DNA of 21,454 nt, taken from NCBI GenBank assembly GCA_009930275.1, contig RZYP01000025.1:1-21454 (forward strand), read 5' to 3'. This DNA comes from Negativicutes bacterium. GTDB taxonomy: Bacteria > Bacillota_C > Negativicutes > Acidaminococcales > Acidaminococcaceae. Position numbers and translations under genes: made by a program. The notes beneath the pieces are model-generated. The model was given only the letters and a program-made list of their open reading frames with translations. It had not been told where the DNA came from and did no database searches. Below, piece after piece: positions 8,078 to 16,090 of this stretch (the first letter of the stretch is position 1; every line of letters begins with the position of its first letter).

Positions 8078-9025
8078 ATGAAAAAATATTTTATAATTTT
8101 ATTTGCTTTGATGCTATTAACTTCTGCTTGTGGGTTTAGGGGAGAAAAACAAACTGCCAAAGACAAGTCTGGTTACACCGTAACCGATGACAGCGGGCGG
8201 TTGGTATATTTAAAAAGTAAGCCAACCAGAATTGTTTCGACAACCTATGGTACTGATGAAATTTTGATTGAACTTGTAGAAGTTAAAAAAATCATTGCCT
8301 TAAGCCGTTGGGCCGGAGACCCGGAAATAACATTTATCTCCAAGGAACAGGCTGCCGCAGTTGGGCAAAAGGTATCTCTGAGTGCGGAAAGCATACTTGC
8401 TTTAAAACCGGACATTGTTTTTGTTTCTATTACCGCCGGCAAAGAAGTGGCAAAGACACTGGAGGAAATGGGTGTAACTGTTTATGTAGCGGATAGCCCC
8501 AAAAATTATGAGGCAATGAAGAAGAAAGTCCTAGGAGTTGCTTCAGCCGTAGGTGAAAAAGAAAAAGGAGCAGCCATGGCAAGAAAAATGGATGTTAAAA
8601 TGGCGGCTCTTAATGAAAAGCTCAAGAAAATAACCCCAGACAAAGAAAAAAAGGTCATGGCGTTCTCGTTTATCGGTGCTATCGGCAGAAAAGGCAATCT
8701 TCTTGATGATATTTTTCGTAATGCACATGTTCGTAATTGCGCAGCTGAAGCAGGACTCAAGCAAGAAAGCGGGCCTTTGTCAAAAGAACAAATTGTGGCT
8801 ATCAACCCGGATGTTATTCTTCTGCCTACTTGGGATTTTAACTCCGATGCTAGTACCAGCGATTTCGCGAAGGAATTATTAAATGATCCGGCTATTAAAG
8901 ATATAGCGGCAATAAAAAACAATAAAGCAGTTTTTGTCTCTGACCGATATCGTTATGTTGCTTCACAACATATAACCGACAGCATTGAGGCCGTAGCAAA
9001 AGCCGTTTATCCAGAATTATTTTAG
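8078..9025 (+). CDS. Periplasmic substrate-binding lipoprotein, BtuF/FepB family (second copy)
   Basis: This 315-residue lipoprotein has the lipobox TSAC with the lipidated Cys at residue 18. The binding-protein core follows: YTVTDDSGRLVYL, ESILALKPDIVFVS, then QIVAINPDVILLPTW. It lies 14 bases after the K-like subunit and 18 bases before a second FecCD permease, with GGGAG six bases before the ATG. Its place inside the enzyme operon suggests that it imports the substrate of the nitrogenase-like/CobN-like enzymes. It is clearly divergent from the first binding protein, so it may have a different ligand, such as an incomplete corrinoid, another tetrapyrrole or a metal chelate. Ligand identity is not readable from sequence. 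Confidence 0.85.
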   Translation: MKKYFIILFALMLLTSACGFRGEKQTAKDKSGYTVTDDSGRLVYLKSKPTRIVSTTYGTDEILIELVEVKKIIALSRWAGDPEITFISKEQAAAVGQKVSLSAESILALKPDIVFVSITAGKEVAKTLEEMGVTVYVADSPKNYEAMKKKVLGVASAVGEKEKGAAMARKMDVKMAALNEKLKKITPDKEKKVMAFSFIGAIGRKGNLLDDIFRNAHVRNCAAEAGLKQESGPLSKEQIVAINPDVILLPTWDFNSDASTSDFAKELLNDPAIKDIAAIKNNKAVFVSDRYRYVASQHITDSIEAVAKAVYPELF

Positions 9026-9043
9026 CTAAATGGAGGGTATGGA

Positions 9044-10081
9044 ATGCTTATTAAAAGAAAAAACGGCAGAAAGGCCATTTGGTTCTTAGCTATATGCTTG
9101 GTATTAACTGCTTTTGCGTCATTGTTGTGCGGGCAAATTGCAATTCCGGTTAAAAACACTTTTTCTATTGTAGGTTATCAGATGAATCTTCCTTTTTTCT
9201 CAAATGAAGATTTTACGCAAGAGCAGCTGGCCGTAATTTGGTATATTAGATTCCCACGCATGTTGATAGGACTTTTGGTAGGCGGAGCATTGGGAATAGG
9301 AGGAGCCGTAATGCAGGGTATATTCAGCAATCCTCTGGCTGACCCAGGAATTATAGGCGTTTCCAGTGGTGCTGCCACAGGAGCCGTACTTTCTATTGCT
9401 CTTGGCTGGTCTACTCAGAATATGTTTGTTATGCCCGCTTTTGCTTTTTGCGGTTCGATTTTTGCTGTTATTCTTACAGTATTTCTGGCGAAAAAAAACG
9501 GAAAAATACCTGTTATGACCCTTTTACTTGCCGGTGTTGCTGTTGGTATGTTGCTCGGAGCTATAACATCCGGCCTTTTAACATTCATGAATGAACAAAA
9601 ACTTCAGCAATATTTATTCTGGATTGTCGGCGGACTTGATTATAGGCGATGGGAACATGTCTATATTGCGATTGGCCCAATTGCAATAGGTATCATAATT
9701 ATGTTATTTATGGCAAGGCATCTTAACGTTCTTGTATTGGGGGATACCGAAGCTAAGGCAGTTGGTATGCCTGTTATGATGTTTAGGATGGGTCTATTGA
9801 TTTTGGCTGCAATGACGACCGCTACATCTGTGTGCGTTAGCGGTAATATCGGCTTTGTGGGGCTGGTTGTTCCTCATATGATGCGTATGCTTATCGGACC
9901 CGATCACAGAGTATTGCTTCCGGCAAGCGCAATAGTGGGTGCCATGTTCCTTGTTATATGCGACTCTCTCGGAAGAATAGTTATTCCCCCTGCAGAGATA
10001 AGGGTAGGGATTATGACCGCTTTGCTTGGTTCGCCGTATTTTCTTTATTTGTTAAGAAGAATGCAGAAACAGCTTATATAA
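9044..10081 (+). CDS. FecCD-family ABC permease (second copy)
   Basis: This 345-residue polytopic membrane protein has the FecCD pattern: IRFPRMLIGLLVGGALGIGGA, cut here as IRFPRMLIGLLVGG and LGIGGAVMQGIFSNPLADPG, then NIGFVGLVVPHMMRML with the ATPase-docking loop. About ten membrane helices are expected. GGAGGG precedes the ATG at 9044. No ATPase gene follows in this operon; the only candidate partner in the window is the BtuD-like protein encoded at 3567-4367. With the upstream lipoprotein it forms a dedicated importer arm embedded in the enzyme operon. Confidence 0.9.
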   Translation: MLIKRKNGRKAIWFLAICLVLTAFASLLCGQIAIPVKNTFSIVGYQMNLPFFSNEDFTQEQLAVIWYIRFPRMLIGLLVGGALGIGGAVMQGIFSNPLADPGIIGVSSGAATGAVLSIALGWSTQNMFVMPAFAFCGSIFAVILTVFLAKKNGKIPVMTLLLAGVAVGMLLGAITSGLLTFMNEQKLQQYLFWIVGGLDYRRWEHVYIAIGPIAIGIIIMLFMARHLNVLVLGDTEAKAVGMPVMMFRMGLLILAAMTTATSVCVSGNIGFVGLVVPHMMRMLIGPDHRVLLPASAIVGAMFLVICDSLGRIVIPPAEIRVGIMTALLGSPYFLYLLRRMQKQLI

Positions 10082-10099
10082 AAAAGTGAGGGCGCCTGG

Positions 10100-13000
10100 A
10101 TGGGAAAAATTATTTTTATTACTAATATTGACAGACGTTATGCAATGATGAAAAAGGCTCTGCTAGAATTGCAGAAAGATTGTAAAATAGATGCTCAAGC
10201 AATGAGCATCAAAATTTCCGAAGGCGAAAAATGGAGTCAGGATTGGGAGAAGTTACTTTTGCAAGCGGATTTTTTCTGTATAAAATGGATGGGAAATGCG
10301 TTAGATACGCCATTTTTTAAAAAACTGCTGCCATTTTTACAAGTGACTAAAGCAAGTTATTATATTGATGCCGCCGGTACCGAAGAAAATGAAATTGTGT
10401 CTGGTATTGAAGCGTCAATTCTTCACCAAATTAAAATGTATTCTTTATATAATGGTATGGCGAACTTTAAAAATTTATGGCTTTATACCAAGCATGTTTT
10501 TAGTCATAGGGATGATATTGCTTATGGTGAACCCGATGAAAGTTTCTGGAGCGGCATTTACCATCCGAAGTCTTCAGACGTTTACACAAATTTATCCTTA
10601 TATATGAAAGATTTTTGTGTTCCGCGACGCCCCACCATCGGAATTTTGTTTTATCGTGATGAATGGGTATGGGGTGATTTAGCTTATCAAAACAAGCTTG
10701 TTGAAGAAATTGAAAGACAAGGTTTCAATGTTATTTGCGTCTTTAGCAACGGTATGCCAATAGAAGAAGTAGGAATGCCAAGCCTCGAAGAAGTATTTAG
10801 ACGCTATTTTACTTTGGAAGGAGCAGCAATCGTACATGCTCTGATTAACTGCATGAAATTTTCGCTGACAACTTCAAGGTCATTAAGTCTGGATTTCTTA
10901 AAACATTTAAATGTACCTGTTTTGCAAGGTTATACAATTTTAACTGAATATCAGGCATGGTCGGAATCTTTAGAGGGCATGAATGCGATGGAAGTATCTA
11001 TCAGCATAACGTTGCCTGAGTTTGACGGAATAATACATGGCATACCTGTAGCCTCAAAAAAGAAACTTGACAACGGTGATACCTGTTTCTTACCTATTGA
11101 TGAGCGAATCAAACGCATGGTGTGCAAAGCCTCGAAGTGGGCGAATCTGAAATGTAAGGCCAACAAAGAAAAAAAAGTTGCAATAATCTTTCATAATTAT
11201 CCTCCCCGCAATTCCAATATTGGAAGTGCAGTAGGCTTGGATACTATTGAAAGCATCAGGCTGGTACTGCGTGATATGCAGCAACAGGGGTATTATGTGG
11301 AAAAAGTGCCGGAGGATGGCAAGTCTTTTATTGAAGATTTGGTAGCCAACGCAACTAATGACCGCAGTATGTTAACAGCAGAACAAATCAGCAAGGCGGC
11401 AAAACTTAGTAAAAAAGACTATCAGGAATTTTTTGATTCACTTCCTGAAAGCATTAGAAAGCAATTAACTAAAGATTGGGGATTGCCACCGGGAGAGGTA
11501 ATGAATTATGATGATGATTTACTTATCCCCGGAACTATGAACGGCAATGTTTTTATAACGGTGCAGCCGCCGCGGGGATTTGGTGAAGACCCAAGCAAAA
11601 TATACCATTCGCCGTTTTGTGCGCCGACACATCAATATCTGGGGTTTTACAAATGGCTTAGAGACGTTTGGCAGGCTGATGCCGTTGTTCATGTAGGTAC
11701 TCACGGGGCGCTTGAATGGCTGCCGGGCAAGAATGCCGGTCTTGGAAACACTTGTTATCCGGATATAGCTTTGGGTGATTTGCCTAATTTGTACCCATAT
11801 CTTATAACGATTACAGGGGAAGGTATTCAGGCAAAAAGGCGAGGAGCGGCTTGTTTGATTGAACATTTGCCGCCACCGCAGACAAGAGCAGGTGTCTATG
11901 ACGAACTAGAGGAAACAGAAAAGATTCTTGACGAATATATCCATTTTGTAAATACCCAGCCGGAAAAAGTTGAAACACTTAAAGAATTATTGTTGGAAAA
12001 GGTTCACGAGGCGAATCTTGATGGTGAAATAAAATATGAGCCCAACACATCATTTGATGAATATGTGCAAGAATTGCATGCCTATATAACTGATATTAAA
12101 AATATGCAGGTGAGAACAGGCTTGCATATCTTCGGACAGCCGCCTGCCAACGAAAATATGGTTGAAATGCTTATGCTCTTAACCAGACTCGAAAATGGTG
12201 ACGTGCCTGCATTGCCAAAAGTATTGGCGGAGCATTATGGTTTTGATTATTATGAATTGTTGGAACAGAGCGGAACATATCTTGACGATTTCAAGACTAC
12301 TTATGGCGGTATAGTTGATGAAATAGCGGAAAAGAGCAGAAATATTATTGATTTTTTAGTGAAAGTGGATTTTAATACAGACCGTCTGGAACAACTTTGC
12401 CGGTTGGAAGCACTTAAAGGCTATACGCCAGAATCTCTAGAAAAACTGAAACAAATATGCTCGTACGTTTGTAATGAAATATATCCAAATTTACTTTTGA
12501 CGACGCAGGAAATGGTTAATTTGCTCAGAGGCTTGTCAGGAAGCTTCATAGAACCCGGCCCTTCAGGAGCACCTAGCAGCGGCGGTGCTGATTTGTTGCC
12601 GACAGGACGTAATTTCTACGGTGTGGATCCTCGAAATCTTCCTACCAATGCTGCTTGGGAGATAGGCAAGACTTTAGGCAATCAGGTTATTGAAAGATTT
12701 ATTGCTGAAGAAGGACGGTATCCTGAAAGTGTTGGGATTGTCTTGTGGTCGGGTAGTAATATGCGCAGCCATGGTCAATGTTTGGCAGAATTTTTGTTTT
12801 TGCTGGGTGTCAGGCCTGTGTGGCAGAGAGCCAGCTTAAGAGTTGTGGGGTTAGAAGCAATTCCTCTGGCTGAATTAAAACGCCCAAGAATTGATGTCAC
12901 AGCCAGAATAAGCGGTTTGTTCCGGGATACTATGCCAAGTGCTATTAAAGTGCTTGATGAGGCTGTTTTGCTTGTTGGCGGATTAGACGAAGATTGCGAA

Positions 13001-13819
13001 CAAAATTTTGTTCGCAAACACTTACTGGCGGACAGCAAAGAACTGGAAAAAGAAGGTTTTACCCTTGAGGAGGCCTGGAGACAGGCAGCTTTCCGTATTT
13101 TTGGTGATGAACAGGGTGTTTACGGGGCAGGTGTTGCTGCCTTGCTGGAAGCAAAAAATTGGGATAATATTGATGATATAGCAGACGTATATGTGCGCTG
13201 GGGTGCTCATGCCTATGGAGGCAAGGCTAAAGGAAAATTTCTGCCAAATCTTTTTAGAAAACGTATGGGTTCTTTGGATGTAACAATTAAAAATGAGGAG
13301 AACCATGAAACGAATATGTTAAGCTCAGATGATTACAATGCTTACCATGGAGGCATGATTGCTGCAGTTCGTAGTATTAAAGGCACTGCCCCTCGTTCTT
13401 ATTGCGGTGACAGCACTGACAAGGCAAAAGTAGTCATGCATAGCGTGCAGGAAGAAGCTAAAAGAATATTTCGCAGCGAAGCGATAAATCCAAAATTTAT
13501 TAATGGTATGATGAAACACGGTTATAAAGGCGCTGCTGACCTGGCGAATTATGTCGCACACAGCTATCAATGGGATGCTACCAGTGATGTCATGGAAGAC
13601 TGGATGTATGAAAAGTATGCCGAAAAATATGCATTTGATCCGAAGGTGCAGGATTGGATGAAAGATGTTAATCCTTGGGCTTTACAACGTATGACGGAAA
13701 TTTTGCTTGAAGCGGAACAAAGAGGTTTGTGGCAGGCTAAGCCTGAAACAAAAGAAGAATTGCAAAAGCTATATTTATCAATCGAAGGAGACCTGGAAGA
13801 AAGAAATGACAGGGAATAG
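10100..13819 (+). CDS. cobN: CobN/BchH-type chelatase large subunit
   Basis: This 1239-residue cytosolic protein belongs to the CobN/magnesium-chelatase H family and is of normal CobN length. The central motif VHVGTHGALEWLPGKNAGLG includes His535 and the HGxxEWLPGK signature associated with metal and macrocycle binding. The C-terminal part keeps other family blocks, such as VRWGAHAYGG and YCGDSTDKAKVVMHSVQEEA. CobN inserts cobalt into hydrogenobyrinate a,c-diamide together with the AAA+ partners CobS and CobT. No such partners are encoded in this window. CobN-like proteins without them occur elsewhere, notably HmuS in heme-uptake operons, where removal of the metal has been proposed. Insertion or removal of metal from a corrinoid or porphyrinoid are both possible here. 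The gene overlaps the radical SAM gene by 14 bases. Confidence 0.9.
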   Translation: MGKIIFITNIDRRYAMMKKALLELQKDCKIDAQAMSIKISEGEKWSQDWEKLLLQADFFCIKWMGNALDTPFFKKLLPFLQVTKASYYIDAAGTEENEIVSGIEASILHQIKMYSLYNGMANFKNLWLYTKHVFSHRDDIAYGEPDESFWSGIYHPKSSDVYTNLSLYMKDFCVPRRPTIGILFYRDEWVWGDLAYQNKLVEEIERQGFNVICVFSNGMPIEEVGMPSLEEVFRRYFTLEGAAIVHALINCMKFSLTTSRSLSLDFLKHLNVPVLQGYTILTEYQAWSESLEGMNAMEVSISITLPEFDGIIHGIPVASKKKLDNGDTCFLPIDERIKRMVCKASKWANLKCKANKEKKVAIIFHNYPPRNSNIGSAVGLDTIESIRLVLRDMQQQGYYVEKVPEDGKSFIEDLVANATNDRSMLTAEQISKAAKLSKKDYQEFFDSLPESIRKQLTKDWGLPPGEVMNYDDDLLIPGTMNGNVFITVQPPRGFGEDPSKIYHSPFCAPTHQYLGFYKWLRDVWQADAVVHVGTHGALEWLPGKNAGLGNTCYPDIALGDLPNLYPYLITITGEGIQAKRRGAACLIEHLPPPQTRAGVYDELEETEKILDEYIHFVNTQPEKVETLKELLLEKVHEANLDGEIKYEPNTSFDEYVQELHAYITDIKNMQVRTGLHIFGQPPANENMVEMLMLLTRLENGDVPALPKVLAEHYGFDYYELLEQSGTYLDDFKTTYGGIVDEIAEKSRNIIDFLVKVDFNTDRLEQLCRLEALKGYTPESLEKLKQICSYVCNEIYPNLLLTTQEMVNLLRGLSGSFIEPGPSGAPSSGGADLLPTGRNFYGVDPRNLPTNAAWEIGKTLGNQVIERFIAEEGRYPESVGIVLWSGSNMRSHGQCLAEFLFLLGVRPVWQRASLRVVGLEAIPLAELKRPRIDVTARISGLFRDTMPSAIKVLDEAVLLVGGLDEDCEQNFVRKHLLADSKELEKEGFTLEEAWRQAAFRIFGDEQGVYGAGVAALLEAKNWDNIDDIADVYVRWGAHAYGGKAKGKFLPNLFRKRMGSLDVTIKNEENHETNMLSSDDYNAYHGGMIAAVRSIKGTAPRSYCGDSTDKAKVVMHSVQEEAKRIFRSEAINPKFINGMMKHGYKGAADLANYVAHSYQWDATSDVMEDWMYEKYAEKYAFDPKVQDWMKDVNPWALQRMTEILLEAEQRGLWQAKPETKEELQKLYLSIEGDLEERNDRE

Positions 13820-14846
13820 AGTTAGAATGTTGGCTTTGAGTCTTACCGGAGAATGCAATTTTGCCTGCAAATACTGTTATGCATCAGAACATGATAGAAG
13901 CAGGATGAATATTGATACGGCAATTAAGGCTCTGAGGCTGACGAATGGCATGAATGACAAATTTATATTGCAGTTTACCGGCGGTGAGCCGCTTTTAAAC
14001 TATGAATGTTTAAAGCAAGTTGTGGAGTATGTGACAGATAAAAAAATATCGGCAATAATGCAGCTCCAAACCAATGGTTCTTTATTAAATGACGAAAATG
14101 CCAAGTTTCTTTATAGGAACAAAGTAGCTATTGGCGTCAGCCTGGACGGTAAACCTCAGGTTAATGATAAACTGCGACTAAGAAAAGACGGCAGCGGTGC
14201 TACAAATGATATCCTCCAAGGCATTGAAGTCTTGAAGAGAAATAATATCGCTACGGGCATAACTTGCGTTGTCACTGAAGATAATGTAAGCGAATTGGAA
14301 GGTATAGTCGAGTTTGCCTATTTTCTGGGAAACGTACGAAGAATAGGCTTCGACTTATTGAGAGGCCAAGGCCGCGGTACAGGACTCAAGGCTCCTTGTG
14401 CAGGAAAACTAGAACTAGCCATGAAAAAAGTTCATGATAAATCTTTACTAATGGAGCGCCTTACCGGGTTGAAAATACCTATTGCGCAGGTGGAAAGAGT
14501 CAATAAGCTTGAACAAAATCGGGATCTTTGCTTTGGTCATTGCTATGCAATGAATGTTGAAGCGGCTTTTGTCGATCCCGCAGGAGATATTTACGCCTGC
14601 TCGTCCCTTGTCGGGGATAAGAAGTTTTATCTGGGTAATGTTGATAATGGTATCAATAAAGTATTGCAGGATAAAGTTAGTTTGGAAATTAAACGAAGTA
14701 TGAATTTTTGCCACGCGTGTAAAGATTTTGCCCTATGTGGCGGTGGTTGTTTTTCCCGGTGGTATGGCAGCGGGTGCAAAACAGAGTACCCTGGGGAATG
14801 TGCCCTTAAACGTGCGGTTATAGAATGGTACAAAAAGAAATTGTAA
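13806..14846 (+). CDS. Radical SAM protein with SPASM domain
   Basis: This 346-residue enzyme has the radical SAM cluster motif CNFACKYC (Cys17, 21, 24) and the SAM-contacting FTGGEP at 57-62. A C-terminal SPASM-type auxiliary cluster domain follows, with Cys242, 246, 265, 302, 305, 311, 315, 324 and 332. SPASM enzymes usually modify peptides or proteins (sulfatase maturases, PqqE, RiPP maturases), though some act on other substrates. The frame is open upstream from 13707 inside cobN, but the ATG at 13806 has GGAG before it and a normal radical SAM N terminus, so it is chosen. It overlaps cobN by 14 bases, implying coupled translation and a role in the same process. The target is unknown. Confidence 0.88.
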   Translation: MTGNRVRMLALSLTGECNFACKYCYASEHDRSRMNIDTAIKALRLTNGMNDKFILQFTGGEPLLNYECLKQVVEYVTDKKISAIMQLQTNGSLLNDENAKFLYRNKVAIGVSLDGKPQVNDKLRLRKDGSGATNDILQGIEVLKRNNIATGITCVVTEDNVSELEGIVEFAYFLGNVRRIGFDLLRGQGRGTGLKAPCAGKLELAMKKVHDKSLLMERLTGLKIPIAQVERVNKLEQNRDLCFGHCYAMNVEAAFVDPAGDIYACSSLVGDKKFYLGNVDNGINKVLQDKVSLEIKRSMNFCHACKDFALCGGGCFSRWYGSGCKTEYPGECALKRAVIEWYKKKL

Positions 14847-14859
14847 CAGAGGTGTTTTC

Positions 14860-15639
14860 ATGAAAGTTGCTTTTCTGCATTTAGAATTAAGTGGCGGACC
14901 GGTTGAAGATAACTTTAAAAAGATTTGCCGTGCAATTATAAGGGCTGCCGAGGAAGGAGCTAAATGCGTAGTTACGCCGGAAGTAGCGCTGCAGGGTTAC
15001 TTTTTTTCGGAGAAAGCAGAAAATTTGGAAGATGTATTGGTTCCGAACTTTTCGATTGATTCTATTGCTAAGCTTGCTAAAAATTATGGGATAACAATTT
15101 TCCTGTGTTGTGCGGAACTGGACGAGGATACGGGTTATTATTATAACAGCTGCCAGGTTATATCTTCTGAAGGAAAAATAATAAGCAAGCAGTACAAAAT
15201 GAGTGGGCATACTATTGGAGCTGAAGCCTGGAGCAAGAAGGGCGACAGGTTTTTGCCTGTGCAAATCGGTGAACTGAAAATAGGTATCTTAATATGTTGT
15301 GATTCATGGTATGTAAAAAATGCTGAGAAAGCAAGATATCTCGATGTTGATCTTATATTAGTCCCAGCTGCCTGGAATGATTATGACTGCGGCGGAGGAA
15401 TGCCTGAAGACGCTTGGAAACGTTGTTCTGAAGTCAGCAGAGCACCTGTTTGGGTCTGCAATCAAACAGGCAGCAGCGAAAGAATGGATCTTACCAGTGC
15501 TAAGAGTGCAATAGTCATGAATGGCAAAACGGAGCTGGTTTATAGCGGAGAAGAGGCATTACTTATGTTTGATTGGGATAGTGCAAGAAACAATTTGGCA
15601 TCTGAGTCATTTGAAAAATTTTTTTATAAAATTTGTTGA
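14860..15639 (+). CDS. Nitrilase-superfamily carbon-nitrogen hydrolase (amidase)
   Basis: This 259-residue protein shows the nitrilase catalytic triad: Glu41 in TPEVALQGYF, Lys113 in KQYKMSGH, and nucleophile Cys146 in ILICCDSWY. Family members hydrolyse amides or nitriles, or transfer acyl groups, in the cytosol. It is the last gene of the enzyme operon, 13 bases after the radical SAM gene. In a corrinoid setting the abundant peripheral amide side chains, or the aminopropanol linkage, are conceivable substrates, but that is inference. Generic amide or ammonia metabolism is the alternative. The stop codon TGA (15637-15639) lies within the -35 box of the next promoter. Confidence 0.88.
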   Translation: MKVAFLHLELSGGPVEDNFKKICRAIIRAAEEGAKCVVTPEVALQGYFFSEKAENLEDVLVPNFSIDSIAKLAKNYGITIFLCCAELDEDTGYYYNSCQVISSEGKIISKQYKMSGHTIGAEAWSKKGDRFLPVQIGELKIGILICCDSWYVKNAEKARYLDVDLILVPAAWNDYDCGGGMPEDAWKRCSEVSRAPVWVCNQTGSSERMDLTSAKSAIVMNGKTELVYSGEEALLMFDWDSARNNLASESFEKFFYKIC

Positions 15640-15666
15640 CTCTCTACTGGGAATATAGTTTATCAT
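15636..15666 (+). promoter_or_regulatory. MerR-type promoter (19-bp spacer) of the small two-repeat protein
   Basis: TTGACT (15636-15641) is followed after 19 bases by TATCAT (15661-15666). The spacer CTCTACTGGGAATATAGTT resembles those of the promoters at 16947 and 20870. An over-long 19-base spacer is the hallmark of promoters activated by MerR-family proteins, and a merR gene lies 300 bases away. The -35 box overlaps the stop codon of the amidase gene. Confidence 0.65.
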
Positions 15667-15669
15667 TTG

Positions 15670-15696
15670 TTTTGGGTTAAGAAATACAACCCAAAA
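15670..15696 (+). other. Hairpin at the predicted 5' end of the small-protein mRNA
   Basis: A perfect 9-bp stem TTTTGGGTT with AACCCAAAA surrounds a nine-base loop. It begins about where transcription from the promoter at 15636-15666 would start, so it could protect the mRNA 5' end. No T-run follows, so it is a poor terminator for the upstream operon, although that remains possible. Confidence 0.45.
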
Positions 15697-15717
15697 TAAT
15701 TAATAGAGGTGATTTAA

Positions 15718-16002
15718 ATGGCACATCCAAAGTACGAACTACCAAAAACTCCACATGCAGAATACCGTTATAAAATGGCAATGAAACATGTAGAAGCAGC
15801 TAAAGCTGCAGGAAAATCCACAGAAGAAATTCATGAGATTTTTAATAAGGTTATGAACTATGATATCAATAACCTTGTAAAAGACGAAGCACACAAAAAA
15901 TATGGTATGGCTGTTGAAGCAGCACAAACAGCACTTAAAGAAGGAAAATCTTCTGAAGAAGCTCACAAAATTTTCCAAGAAGTGCTTGAGGCAAAAGCAT
16001 AA
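15718..16002 (+). CDS. Small two-repeat helical protein of unknown function
   Basis: I do not recognise a family for this 94-residue cytosolic protein. It starts MAHPKYELPKTPH, a proline-rich opening, and then has two similar helical units. Unit 1 (about 18-46) contains GKSTEEIHEIFNKVM and unit 2 (about 62-90) contains GKSSEEAHKIFQEVL. The paired GKSxEExHxIFxxVx motifs show an internal duplication, with His39 and His83 at matching positions and Met20/Met64 before them. It has no Cys, no signal peptide and no membrane segment. The ribosome site GAGGTGA is strong. It has its own MerR-type promoter and 5' hairpin, suggesting high, inducible expression. A metal or tetrapyrrole carrier is one guess from the paired His and the context; nothing proves it. 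Confidence 0.8.
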   Translation: MAHPKYELPKTPHAEYRYKMAMKHVEAAKAAGKSTEEIHEIFNKVMNYDINNLVKDEAHKKYGMAVEAAQTALKEGKSSEEAHKIFQEVLEAKA

Positions 16003-16013
16003 ATTTTCAAGAA

Positions 16014-16060
16014 ATAACAAAATAAGCTGTCCTGCTTAATTAGCAGGGCAGCTTATTTTG
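16014..16060. terminator. Bidirectional terminator between the small gene and merR
   Basis: A 16-bp stem, AATAAGCTGTCCTGCT (16021-16036) with AGCAGGGCAGCTTATT (16042-16057), has one G-T wobble and a TAATT loop. It is flanked by A-rich sequence on the left and TTTT on the right, so it can end transcription of the converging genes from both sides. Confidence 0.85.
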
Positions 16061-16090
16061 ACTTAAAGGATAAATAAATCAAACATATTT

